From: JBIKVP01 sp044356745
Lineage (GTDB): Bacteria > Pseudomonadota > Alphaproteobacteria > Rhizobiales > Beijerinckiaceae
Direction of reading: 5' to 3'
Length of the DNA stretch: 6,993 nt
NCBI GenBank assembly: GCA_044356745.1
Contig: JBIKVP010000092.1
Span: 1-6,993 of the forward strand
The translations under genes were made by a program, and so were the position numbers. Each line of letters begins with the position of its first letter. Position 1 is the first letter of the stretch. Shown in pieces: positions 1 through 6,840 of this stretch. The notes beneath the pieces were generated by a model. That model was not told the DNA's origin. It saw only the letters and a program-made list of their open reading frames with translations, and searched no databases.

Positions 1-58
1 CGGTGCGGTGGCGTTTCAAAAGCTCCTGCCGTTGATCCGGTTCTAAAAGCGTACCCAT
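1..58 (-). CDS. Putative IS630-family transposase, N-terminal 19 codons only
   Basis: An ATG at 58-56 opens a frame that stays open to the left edge and reads MGTLLEPDQRQELLKRHRT. The short hydrophobic start, an 'EPDQRQEL' helix and 'KRHR' resemble, from memory, the opening of the helix-turn-helix DNA-binding region of IS630-family transposases, where a 'RHR-ERDGR-RDR' type segment often follows. In the same frame a TGA lies five codons upstream, so this ATG is the furthest possible start. No strong Shine-Dalgarno sequence precedes it; an AAGG lies about 20 bases upstream, too far to be convincing. The frame has the same orientation as the interrupted pump gene, so read-through from the efflux promoter could reach it. 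The catalytic DDE domain lies outside the window. With only 19 residues visible the identification is tentative; a chance ORF inside another kind of element is possible. Confidence 0.42.
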   Translation of the reverse strand, partial: MGTLLEPDQRQELLKRHRT

Positions 59-120
59 ACCAAATTGGAATCAAAACAACCTTAATAAAAAGATAACGCC
101 AACTCTTCACTCACGAGGGG
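1..120 (-). mobile_element. One end of a probable IS630/Tc1-type insertion sequence (partial, continues past the left edge)
   Basis: Homology to RND pumps in the neighbouring gene stops abruptly at the codon occupying 121-123. The DNA to the left has no RND-like reading in any frame. The junction carries TA (121-122), the dinucleotide that IS630/Tc1/mariner elements target and duplicate. The element end, read inward on the minus strand, starts CCCCTCGTGAGTGAAGAG. A new reading frame opens 62 bases inside this end, at 58, and its first residues resemble the N-terminus of IS630-family transposases. That distance suits a short terminal repeat followed by the transposase gene. A second TA at 123-124 leaves the exact boundary uncertain by two bases. 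The other end, its inverted repeat and the second TA lie outside the window, so the family call is inference from the protein start and the TA. Confidence 0.5.
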
Positions 121-675
121 TATATTGACTTTTACAACATTGGGTACGCGCAATAAATGTTGACGCAAAGCCTCTGCGACATCTTTCATGCGCGCATAAT
201 CAGCCCCGTCGCCTGTCAGCATGTAAAGAATTGAATCGACATCACCATATTCATCATTGACCATGGGACCAATAAGATCTCGCGGTAAATCACCACGAAT
301 ATCGCTGAGTTTTTTTCGTAGTTGGTAAAACAGCTCAGGCATCTGTTTGGCAGGAGTGTAATCTTTAAACTCCACCATCATCGCAGCAAAACCTGGTTTG
401 GTGTAGGTTTGTACTTTGTGGAAGTAAGGAAGCTCTTGTAATTTTTTCTCAATGCGATCAGAGACTTGATCCTGCATCTCAATCGCTGTTGAACCAGGCC
501 AGAGAGCACTGACAATGGCAACTTTAATGGTAAAGTTTGGATCTTCGCCGCGCCCCAGTTTCACGAAGGCGAATGCACCTGATACAAGCGTTATCAAAAT
601 AAGAAATAGCACAAGCGCCTGATGACGCACCGCCCATGCCGAAAGATTAAAAGATGTGGGACTACTTGTCGTCAT
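82..675 (-). pseudogene. RND efflux pump permease (AcrB/hydrophobe-amphiphile type), truncated after 185 residues by an insertion
   Basis: The product resembles the N-terminus of a proton-driven RND inner-membrane efflux permease. Residues about 8-18 match the family's cytoplasmic amphipathic helix, and about 19-39 form the first transmembrane segment. Then come the typical 'LGRGEDPNFTIK' motif (40-51) and 'WPGSTAIEMQDQVSDRIEKKLQ' (59-80). The start of the first periplasmic porter domain follows, including 'PELFYQLRKKL' and 'NDEYGDVDSILYMLTGDG'. Family members are about 1,000-1,050 residues with 12 membrane helices; this frame has 197. RND-like sequence ends at Ile185. The last 12 residues (PLVSEELALSFY) and the TAA at 84-82 appear to come from the inserted element. 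Without helices 2-12, including the proton-relay helices, it cannot pump. The ATG at 675 has a Shine-Dalgarno overlapping the adaptor stop, so the pair were translationally linked. The substrate cannot be read from this fragment. The missing remainder may lie beyond the element, left of the window. Confidence 0.85.
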
Positions 676-683
676 TGCTCACA

Positions 684-689
684 CCTTAA
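684..689 (-). promoter_or_regulatory. Ribosome binding site of the RND pump gene, overlapping the adaptor stop codon
   Basis: On the minus strand the adaptor's TAA (688-686) runs straight into GG, giving TTAAGG as a Shine-Dalgarno sequence. Eight bases separate AAGG from the pump ATG at 675. The overlap of stop and ribosome binding site, with only 10 bases between the two genes, indicates a single transcript and probably coupled translation. It also supports the chosen ATG. Confidence 0.6.
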
Positions 690-1798
690 AAATCCAGCTT
701 TTGAATGGGACGCACTTTTTGACTCTGATCCAGTTTGTGCACGCCCATAACCACAACTTGATCACCATCAATCAAACCATCGCTGATAAGAACCTCACGT
801 GATTCATAAGCCGTTACGCTCACCGGTTTAAGTGTTAGACCGCCTTGCGCATCAACAACCCATACGGCTGATCCACCACCTTGATTAAAAAGGGCCGAAA
901 GTGGCACGCGGAAAATATGAGCGCGAGCAGGTTCTGCAAGTGTAACGGTTGCGGTCATGCCAATCTTAACTTCATCACCCGCATTTTTAAGCGAAAACCG
1001 CGCTTGATAGGTACGTGTTACCATGTCGGCAGCGGGTGACATCTCTCTTAAAAGAGCTTCATACTGACGATCAGGCGCTGACCAGAGCGACACGCGTGCT
1101 TCCCCTGATTTTACCCACTCCACGAGTGTTTCAGGAACCGCAATCACCGCTTCTTTTTCATCAAGCTGCGCAACACGAATCGCTGTTTGTCCGGAATTCA
1201 CCACTTGCCCCGGTTCAATTGCGGCTAAAGTCACGACACCACCAACGTCTGACGAAAGGGAAGCGTAAGAAAGTGCATTGGTAGCAAGTGATAATGTGCG
1301 TTGTGCACGCGATAAACGCCCCTGCGCCTCCTCTGAAATGGCACGTTGGCGATCAAGGTTAGCTGCGGCTGACCAGCCCTCAGCGCGCAGGGTTGTAATC
1401 CGTTTAAGATCAGCATCAGCTTGAATAACAGAAGCTGTGGCCGCACGAACTTCCGCTTCAGCCTGTTCACGTTGCAGCCGTAAATCTGTTTCATCAAGAG
1501 TGGCAAGCAGTTGTCCCGCTTTGATAACATCTCCCACTTGAATAAGACGTTGTGCAACTTTGCCGCCAACACGAAAACTTAAGTCCGTTTCAATACGTGG
1601 CCGTATGGTGGCAACGAACGTTCGCTCAGCAACACGGGGGGAGGTGCGCGCTGCCTGAACTAATACAGGGCGACCCTCATCCTTTTTTTCGGCTTTTTGT
1701 TCTTCTGAACAGGCTGATAAAACAGCACTAAAAATAAGTAATGTTGCCAGAATATAAAAACGAGAAACGTACGAATACGTTAATAAAGAACGGGTCAT
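686..1798 (-). CDS. RND efflux periplasmic adaptor (membrane fusion protein) lipoprotein, HlyD/AcrA type
   Basis: This 370-residue protein would link an RND pump to an outer-membrane channel across the periplasm. Basic residues, a hydrophobic stretch (about 14-29) and the lipobox LSAC with Cys30 indicate a type II signal peptide and lipid anchoring. The first half of the lipoyl/barrel-sandwich domain is at about 72-103 ('LSFRVGGKVAQRLIQVGD...LLATLD'). An Ala/Glu/Gln/Arg-rich alpha-hairpin, probably coiled coil, spans about 104-176. The second lipoyl half is at about 180-210 ('GGVVTLAAIEPGQVVNSGQ'). A beta-barrel follows (about 214-290), then a membrane-proximal domain including 'VPLSALFNQGGGSAVWVVD'. 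Length and domain order are normal for the family and nothing is missing. The ATG at 1798 is supported by AGGTGG upstream and by the signal peptide starting there. The pump gene follows after 10 bases but is truncated, so this intact adaptor probably lacks its own partner. Substrates are unknown; adaptors of this branch occur in multidrug and metal systems. Confidence 0.9.
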   Translation of the reverse strand: MTRSLLTYSYVSRFYILATLLIFSAVLSACSEEQKAEKKDEGRPVLVQAARTSPRVAERTFVATIRPRIETDLSFRVGGKVAQRLIQVGDVIKAGQLLATLDETDLRLQREQAEAEVRAATASVIQADADLKRITTLRAEGWSAAANLDRQRAISEEAQGRLSRAQRTLSLATNALSYASLSSDVGGVVTLAAIEPGQVVNSGQTAIRVAQLDEKEAVIAVPETLVEWVKSGEARVSLWSAPDRQYEALLREMSPAADMVTRTYQARFSLKNAGDEVKIGMTATVTLAEPARAHIFRVPLSALFNQGGGSAVWVVDAQGGLTLKPVSVTAYESREVLISDGLIDGDQVVVMGVHKLDQSQKVRPIQKLDF

Positions 1799-1804
1799 AA
1801 ACCA

Positions 1805-1810
1805 CCACCT
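1805..1810 (-). promoter_or_regulatory. Ribosome binding site of the adaptor gene
   Basis: AGGTGG on the minus strand lies six bases before the ATG at 1798, a good match to the anti-Shine-Dalgarno sequence at suitable spacing. It fixes the adaptor start. Confidence 0.6.
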
Positions 1811-1857
1811 GCATTAAGTGATTCAAGATTTAATTGATTTTAAGTCGCTTGGCTAGA

Positions 1858-1885
1858 ACTTGTTTTTTACAAGTCACGACTTTGT
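1858..1885. promoter_or_regulatory. Cluster of inverted ACTTGT-like half-sites upstream of the efflux genes (possible operator)
   Basis: On the plus strand ACTTGT (1858-1863) and ACAAGT (1869-1874) form a perfect six-base inverted repeat around five Ts. ACAAGT is then followed by a further GACTT (1878-1882), giving a second dyad, AAGTC-AC-GACTT, at 1871-1882. The cluster is about 60 bases upstream of the adaptor ATG, in the 107-base gap after gltB. On the transcribed strand the first hairpin is followed by TCTAGCC, not a run of Ts, so it does not look like an intrinsic terminator. A repressor site for the efflux genes is one reading. No regulator gene is visible in the window, and no clear -35/-10 pair could be assigned here. 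Confidence 0.25.
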
Positions 1886-1905
1886 TATTTTGATTTTGAC
1901 CCTTA

Positions 1906-4900
1906 TTATTCAGCGGCAAAGATTTTGGGGTTACGCATATCTTGAAGTGCTTTACGATAATCGAGCGGCATCACTTTCACAAATTTCGTGCGATATTCCT
2001 GCCAGTGATCCAGAATATGGGTGGCGCGTTTAGAGTCGGTATATTTGGCATGTGCACGTATCATATGGAGCAGGCGCTCTTCATCATGGCCTAAAATATC
2101 GTTCAATATGTTTATGCGTCCTTTCGTTTCAAGGTCACCACCATGATGATGTAGTTTTTCAAGAAGATTATCCTCTTCTTCAACAGGTTCTAAATCCACC
2201 ATTGAAAGGTTGCATAAACTTGAAAATGTACCTTCCTCATCCAGTACATAAGCGATTCCGCCTGACATTCCTGCGGCAAAGTTACGCCCTGTGCGCCCCA
2301 AAACAACAATGACACCCCCCGTCATATATTCGCAGCCGTGATCACCAACGCCTTCTACAACCGCTAAAGCACCAGAATTACGAACCGCAAAACGCTCGCC
2401 TGCCTGACCTGCAATATAGCACTCACCCGCAACCGCGCCGTAAAGCACTGTATTACCTGCAATGATTGCATCATGTGCAGGTTGTTTTCTCACGTCATGC
2501 TCTTTGTCATGGGCGTGCTTGATACGACCATCCACGTCTTCTTTTTTTTCTTTATCCTCGCGCACAGGCGGTCTGACAATAATCTTCCCTCCCGATAATC
2601 CTTTGCCAACATAATCATTGGCTTCACCTGTTAAATGAAGCGTGAGGCCAGCCGCTGCAAATGCACCAAATGATTGCCCTGCTGTACCTTCTAAAACGAC
2701 CGTAATCATCTCATCAGGCAATCCTTTGTGTCCATAACGACGGGCAATCTCCCCCGACAACATAGCGCCAACAGTGCGATTTGTATTGCGTATTTTATGG
2801 ACAAGTTTGACAGGTATCTGATGATCAAGGGCTGATTCAGCCTCATCAATCATGATACGATCAAGCACATCCGTGACCGGATGCTGTTGGCTTTGCGTGT
2901 GATATTGCGCTTCAGGAGATGTTCTATTCGATTGGTGAAGGACGCGCGAAAAATCCAGTCCACGCATACGTGGATTAGCATTCTCACGTACATGAATAAG
3001 ATCAGTGCGGCCAATAAGTTCATTGAAATTTTTAAAGCCGAGAGTGGCCATAATCTCTCGCACCTCTGCCGCCACAAAAAACAGATAGTTGATGACGTGC
3101 TCAGGTTGTCCCTTGAAGCGTTTGCGCAATACGGGGTCTTGTGTTGCAATGCCAACGGGGCAAGTGTTGAGGTGACATTTACGCATCATTACGCAGCCCG
3201 CTGCAATCAATGGCGCAGTGGCAAAGGCAAATTCATCCGCCCCAAGAAGTGCGCCAAAAATCACATCAAGCCCTGTGCGCAAGCCACCATCAACTTGAAG
3301 CGCAATACGTGATCTTAAACCATTGAGCACGAGCGTTTGATGTGTTTCAGATAATCCTAATTCCCACGGTGAGCCTGCATGTTTGATGGAAGTGAGAGGT
3401 GACGCGCCTGTGCCCCCCTCATAACCTGAAATCGTAATATGATCTGCGCGTGCTTTGGCAACACCTGCTGCAACCGTTCCGACGCCTGCTTCAGACACTA
3501 GTTTTACGGAAATCGCAGCTTGTGGATTGACGTTTTTGAGATCGAAAATAAGCTGAGCCAAATCTTCAATTGAATAAATATCATGATGGGGAGGCGGTGA
3601 AATCAGCCCGACCCCGGGTGTTGAGTGCCGCACACGGGCGATGCGTGCATCAACCTTATGACCTGGAAGCTGTCCACCCTCACCAGGCTTTGCGCCTTGC
3701 GCCATTTTGATTTGCAATACATCCGCATTGACAAGATATTCAGTCGTGACACCAAAGCGTCCTGAAGCAATTTGCTTGATACTTGAACGCGCTGATTGAC
3801 CATTGGGAAAAGGTTTAAAGCGATGCGCCTCTTCCCCGCCTTCACCAGTGTTGGATTTTGCACCAACGCTATTGGCAGCAAGTGCCATAGTTTCATGCGC
3901 TTCTTTAGAGAGTGAGCCATATGACATTGCTCCCGTCGCAAAACGCCGCACAATGTTAGCAGCAGGTTCCACTTCATCAAGCGAAACGGGAACACGGCAA
4001 TTGTCTGGCGCATTGATCAAGTCCCATAATCCACGAAGCGTAAGCGTGCGTGTGGCTTGATCATTGATCATGGCTGAGAATGTTTGATACTTTTCACGTG
4101 AATTGAGTCGTACTGCGTGTTGAAGATGCGCCACGGCATCGGGTGTCCAGCTATGCGCTTCGCCCCGTTCACGATAGAGATAATCTCCCCCCACAGCCAA
4201 CATCTGCATGAGTTCAGGTGAGCTTCCAAACGCAAGAGCGTGACGCATAACGGCATCATCAGCTATTTCAGAGAGGCCAACGCCTTCAATTGCGCTTGAT
4301 GTGCCGAAGAAATAACGTGCGACAAGCGCGCTACTTAAGCCAATGCAATCAAAAATCTGCGCACCACAATAGGATTGATACGTTGAAATGCCCATTTTGG
4401 CCATGACTTTGAGCAAGCCCTTACCTATAGACTTGATATAACGATGCACGACTTCTTGAGCACTCACCTCTGCGGGGAAATCACCTTTAGCCTGCATTGC
4501 CAGCAAAGTATCAAACGCCAGATATGGATTAATCGCTTCCGCACCAAAACCTGCCAAACAGCAGAAATGATGCACTTCACGTGGTTCACCTGACTCCACA
4601 ACCAAGCCAACAGATGTGCGTAATCCTTTGCGGATCAGCGCGTGGTGCACAGCGGCCGTAGCAAGTAGCATGGGAATAGGGATGCGATCAGGGCCAGTGA
4701 GACGATCCGATAAAATAATGATGGTATAACCGCCATGAACACTCGCAATCGCCCGTTCGCATAACCGCTCTAACGCACCTTCTAAACCTTGCGAGCCTTG
4801 CTCAACGGGATACGTGACATCAAGCGTTTTAGTATCAAAGCGATCTTCAAACTGGCCGATTGATCGGATTTTTTCCAAATCAACATTCGTAAGGATAGGC

Positions 4901-6642
4901 TGACGTACTTCCAAGCGCTTGCGGCGTGATGTGCCCTCTAAATCAAGAATATTTGGTCGTGGGCCGATGAATGACACCAGACTCATCACCAATTCTTCAC
5001 GGATCGGATCAATCGGCGGGTTTGTGACCTGCGCAAAATTCTGTTTAAAATAATGATAGAGTAATTTGGGTTGACGTGAGAGCACTGCAAGCGGTGTATC
5101 AGTCCCCATTGAGCCAACGGCTTCTTGCCCCGTCACTGCCATAGGCGCCATGAGAAGTTTGACATCTTCTTGCGTGTAACCAAATGCCTGTTGACGATCC
5201 AGCAATGACACATCTGTGCGACTATCACGTGCCTGCACAGGACTAAGGTCTTCAAGAACGATTTGTGTGCGTTTAAGCCATTCCTGATAAGGATGCGCGT
5301 TGGCAAGCTCCGCCTTGATTTCGTTATCAGGAATAATACGCCCCTGACTTAAATCCATGAGTAACATGCGTCCGGGTTGTAAGCGTCCCTTATGGATAAT
5401 GTTTTCGTCAGGAATGGGTAGCACACCTGCTTCTGAGGCCATAATCACGATACCGTCATTTGTGACGAGATAACGCGCTGGACGCAGGCCGTTGCGGTCA
5501 AGCGTTGCGCCAATCAATTGTCCATCGGTAAACGCCATTGCGGCTGGCCCATCCCATGGCTCCATGAGGGCAGCGTGATATTCATAAAACGCTTTGCGCT
5601 CAAGTGACATAAAAGGATTACCTGCCCATGCCTCTGGAATAAGCATCATCACCGCATGAGGAAGGGAATAACCACCTTGCACGAGAAATTCGAGTGCATT
5701 GTCAAAACAGGCTGTATCTGATTGCCCTTCATATGAAATTGGCCAGAGTTTAGAAATATCATTGCCAAAAAGCTCGGAGTCCACACTTGCCTGACGTGCC
5801 GCCATCCAGTTGACATTCCCGCGTAAAGTATTGATCTCACCGTTATGTGCCACCATGCGATAAGGATGCGCTAAGCGCCAACTGGGAAACGTATTCGTGG
5901 CAAAACGCTGATGCACGAGCGCGAGTGCGCTTGTGAGGCGTGAATCGCTTAAATCCGTGTAATAGCTTCCAAGCTGATGCACGAGCACCAGCCCTTTATA
6001 AACCAATGTGCGTGATGACAGGCAGACGGGATAATAGCTCATCAAAGCATCATGACCCGTCTCAATTCCTTTGCCATAGACGCGATTTGAAACAACCTTA
6101 CGTATGATGAATAGCTTGCGTTCAAACGTTTCTGGATCAAGAAACGCTTTGCCATGACCGACGAAGATCTGCCGATGAACGGGTTCTGTTGCGATAACCC
6201 GCTCTCCCAAACCCGTATTATCGACAGGTACATCACGCCATCCCAGAAGCGTTAGCCCTTCTTCAAGAATCACGTCCGCAAAAATTGTTTCAATCATCTC
6301 GCGGGCTGATTGATCTTGAGGCATAAACAAATGCCCTACGCCGTAGGCGCCTTTTTGAGGGAGCGTGAAGCCTTGTTGTGCGCACTCTTCGCGTAAAAAA
6401 GCATCGGGAATTTGAAGAAGAATACCGCAACCATCACCCATTAACGGATCAGCGCCCACAGCGCCGCGATGATCAAGATTGGCTAAAATCTGCAAACCTT
6501 GGCGCACGATGTCGTGAGTAGCATTATTATCAAGCCGCGCTATCAGCCCCACACCACAGGCATCTTTTTCATGACGCGGATCATAGAGCCCTTGCGCATC
6601 AGGTAGGGCAGGGTCACGCACAGGGGTGTTATTCAAGATCAT
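1906..6642 (-). CDS. gltB: Glutamate synthase (NADPH type) large subunit, GltB
   Basis: GltB hydrolyses glutamine and passes the ammonia through an internal tunnel to 2-oxoglutarate, giving two glutamates; electrons normally come from NADPH via GltD. Numbering from the ATG at 6642 (1,578 residues), Cys29 in 'KDACGVGLI' is the class II glutaminase nucleophile, exposed after propeptide removal. The glutaminase domain runs to about residue 430 and includes 'HQRFATNTFPSW', 'HNGEINTLRGN' and 'LDRNGLRPARY'. A central domain follows. The FMN synthase domain includes 'GAMSYGSLS' (about 903), 'SNTGEGGE', 'AKPGEGGQLPG', 'SPPPHHDIYS' and 'GYEGGTGASPL'. Cys1150, Cys1156 and Cys1161 form the CX5CX4C [3Fe-4S] ligand set. 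The GXGXG domain ends the protein. Residues 1360-1392 form an unusually charged loop. A GTG at 6657, directly after an in-frame TAA, would add five residues. ATG is preferred because the GTG lacks a Shine-Dalgarno and the ATG has a weak GAG eight bases upstream. gltD is not adjacent downstream. Confidence 0.97.
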   Translation of the reverse strand: MILNNTPVRDPALPDAQGLYDPRHEKDACGVGLIARLDNNATHDIVRQGLQILANLDHRGAVGADPLMGDGCGILLQIPDAFLREECAQQGFTLPQKGAYGVGHLFMPQDQSAREMIETIFADVILEEGLTLLGWRDVPVDNTGLGERVIATEPVHRQIFVGHGKAFLDPETFERKLFIIRKVVSNRVYGKGIETGHDALMSYYPVCLSSRTLVYKGLVLVHQLGSYYTDLSDSRLTSALALVHQRFATNTFPSWRLAHPYRMVAHNGEINTLRGNVNWMAARQASVDSELFGNDISKLWPISYEGQSDTACFDNALEFLVQGGYSLPHAVMMLIPEAWAGNPFMSLERKAFYEYHAALMEPWDGPAAMAFTDGQLIGATLDRNGLRPARYLVTNDGIVIMASEAGVLPIPDENIIHKGRLQPGRMLLMDLSQGRIIPDNEIKAELANAHPYQEWLKRTQIVLEDLSPVQARDSRTDVSLLDRQQAFGYTQEDVKLLMAPMAVTGQEAVGSMGTDTPLAVLSRQPKLLYHYFKQNFAQVTNPPIDPIREELVMSLVSFIGPRPNILDLEGTSRRKRLEVRQPILTNVDLEKIRSIGQFEDRFDTKTLDVTYPVEQGSQGLEGALERLCERAIASVHGGYTIIILSDRLTGPDRIPIPMLLATAAVHHALIRKGLRTSVGLVVESGEPREVHHFCCLAGFGAEAINPYLAFDTLLAMQAKGDFPAEVSAQEVVHRYIKSIGKGLLKVMAKMGISTYQSYCGAQIFDCIGLSSALVARYFFGTSSAIEGVGLSEIADDAVMRHALAFGSSPELMQMLAVGGDYLYRERGEAHSWTPDAVAHLQHAVRLNSREKYQTFSAMINDQATRTLTLRGLWDLINAPDNCRVPVSLDEVEPAANIVRRFATGAMSYGSLSKEAHETMALAANSVGAKSNTGEGGEEAHRFKPFPNGQSARSSIKQIASGRFGVTTEYLVNADVLQIKMAQGAKPGEGGQLPGHKVDARIARVRHSTPGVGLISPPPHHDIYSIEDLAQLIFDLKNVNPQAAISVKLVSEAGVGTVAAGVAKARADHITISGYEGGTGASPLTSIKHAGSPWELGLSETHQTLVLNGLRSRIALQVDGGLRTGLDVIFGALLGADEFAFATAPLIAAGCVMMRKCHLNTCPVGIATQDPVLRKRFKGQPEHVINYLFFVAAEVREIMATLGFKNFNELIGRTDLIHVRENANPRMRGLDFSRVLHQSNRTSPEAQYHTQSQQHPVTDVLDRIMIDEAESALDHQIPVKLVHKIRNTNRTVGAMLSGEIARRYGHKGLPDEMITVVLEGTAGQSFGAFAAAGLTLHLTGEANDYVGKGLSGGKIIVRPPVREDKEKKEDVDGRIKHAHDKEHDVRKQPAHDAIIAGNTVLYGAVAGECYIAGQAGERFAVRNSGALAVVEGVGDHGCEYMTGGVIVVLGRTGRNFAAGMSGGIAYVLDEEGTFSSLCNLSMVDLEPVEEEDNLLEKLHHHGGDLETKGRINILNDILGHDEERLLHMIRAHAKYTDSKRATHILDHWQEYRTKFVKVMPLDYRKALQDMRNPKIFAAE

Positions 6643-6679
6643 TGCAAAGCTCAGCACTTAAGAGATCAAATATGACCAA

Positions 6680-6729
6680 CTTAAAGCATACGCCTCGTTT
6701 CTTTTTGGATAAAGAGGCCGCTTTTTAAG
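6680..6729. promoter_or_regulatory. Long imperfect stem-loop in the gltB leader, about 40 bases before the start codon
   Basis: On the plus strand the left arm is CTTAAAGC (6680-6687), GCCTC (6692-6696) and TTT (6698-6700). The right arm is AAA (6711-6713), GAGGC (6714-6718) and GCTTTTTAAG (6720-6729). The arms pair throughout, with a four-versus-one internal loop, one single-base bulge, a two-T bulge and a 10-base loop. In the gltB transcript this hairpin would lie just upstream of the ribosome entry region and has no U-run after it, so it does not look like a terminator for gltB. Read on the plus strand, the GC-rich part is followed by CGCTTTTT and could stop antisense transcription. The pairing is directly visible; a function is not. 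Confidence 0.35.
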
Positions 6730-6767
6730 CATAAAAATAATCAATCATTCACAGAGAGCTACTGCTA

Positions 6768-6810
6768 ACATCAACATCGCTGATTAGTTTTAATCGTTGG
6801 ATGTCGATGT
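6768..6810. repeat. Inverted repeat / stem-loop in the gltB upstream region
   Basis: ACATCAACATC (6768-6778) pairs with GATGTCGATGT (6800-6810) at 10 of 11 positions. Inside it GATTA (6782-6786) pairs perfectly with TAATC (6791-6795) around a GTTT loop, with small internal loops (GCT and GTTG) between the two stems. It lies immediately downstream, in the gltB direction, of the TATAAT at 6817-6812, so the transcript would begin in or at the edge of this structure. No U-run follows closely on either strand, so it is not a standard terminator. It could be a 5' stabilising hairpin, a protein site or a degenerate repetitive element. The base pairing is seen; the role is unknown. Confidence 0.35.
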
Positions 6811-6811
6811 G

Positions 6812-6840
6812 ATTATAGTTTTTGCTTAAAACATTAAAGC
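6812..6840 (-). promoter_or_regulatory. Candidate gltB promoter: TATAAT box with an overlapping upstream dyad
   Basis: The minus strand carries a perfect -10 consensus TATAAT at 6817-6812. This would put the transcription start near 6805 and give a leader of roughly 160 bases before the gltB ATG. No good -35 hexamer lies at 16-18 bases spacing; the nearest TTG-containing candidate, TTGGCT, is 20 bases away. The place of the -35 is instead covered by the imperfect dyad GCTTTAA-TGT-TTTAAGC (6840-6824, six of seven pairs). A weak -35 overlapped by a dyad would suit control by a DNA-binding protein, but in AT-rich spacer a chance TATAAT is also plausible. Confidence 0.3.

Noticed and set aside
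1015..1284. An 89-codon plus-strand open frame opposite the adaptor gene
   Set aside because: It is antisense to the lipoyl and barrel regions of a clear adaptor protein, and its product is low in recognisable structure.
1858..1874. ACTTGT-T5-ACAAGT hairpin as an intrinsic terminator of gltB
   Set aside because: On the transcribed strand the six-pair stem is AT-rich and is followed by TCTAGCC, not Us. The T run is only in the loop of the opposite strand.
2881..3312. A 143-codon plus-strand open frame inside gltB
   Set aside because: It lies wholly antisense to well-conserved gltB sequence, including the [3Fe-4S] cysteine region. Its translation shows no recognisable domain and it has no ribosome binding site. 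It is a shadow of the real gene, as are the other plus-strand and out-of-frame minus-strand frames within gltB and the adaptor gene.
6680..6729. Intrinsic terminator of a plus-strand gene
   Set aside because: The plus-strand reading does have CGCTTTTT after a GC stem, but there is no plus-strand gene to its left; that DNA is gltB on the minus strand. It is kept only as a stem-loop of unknown role.
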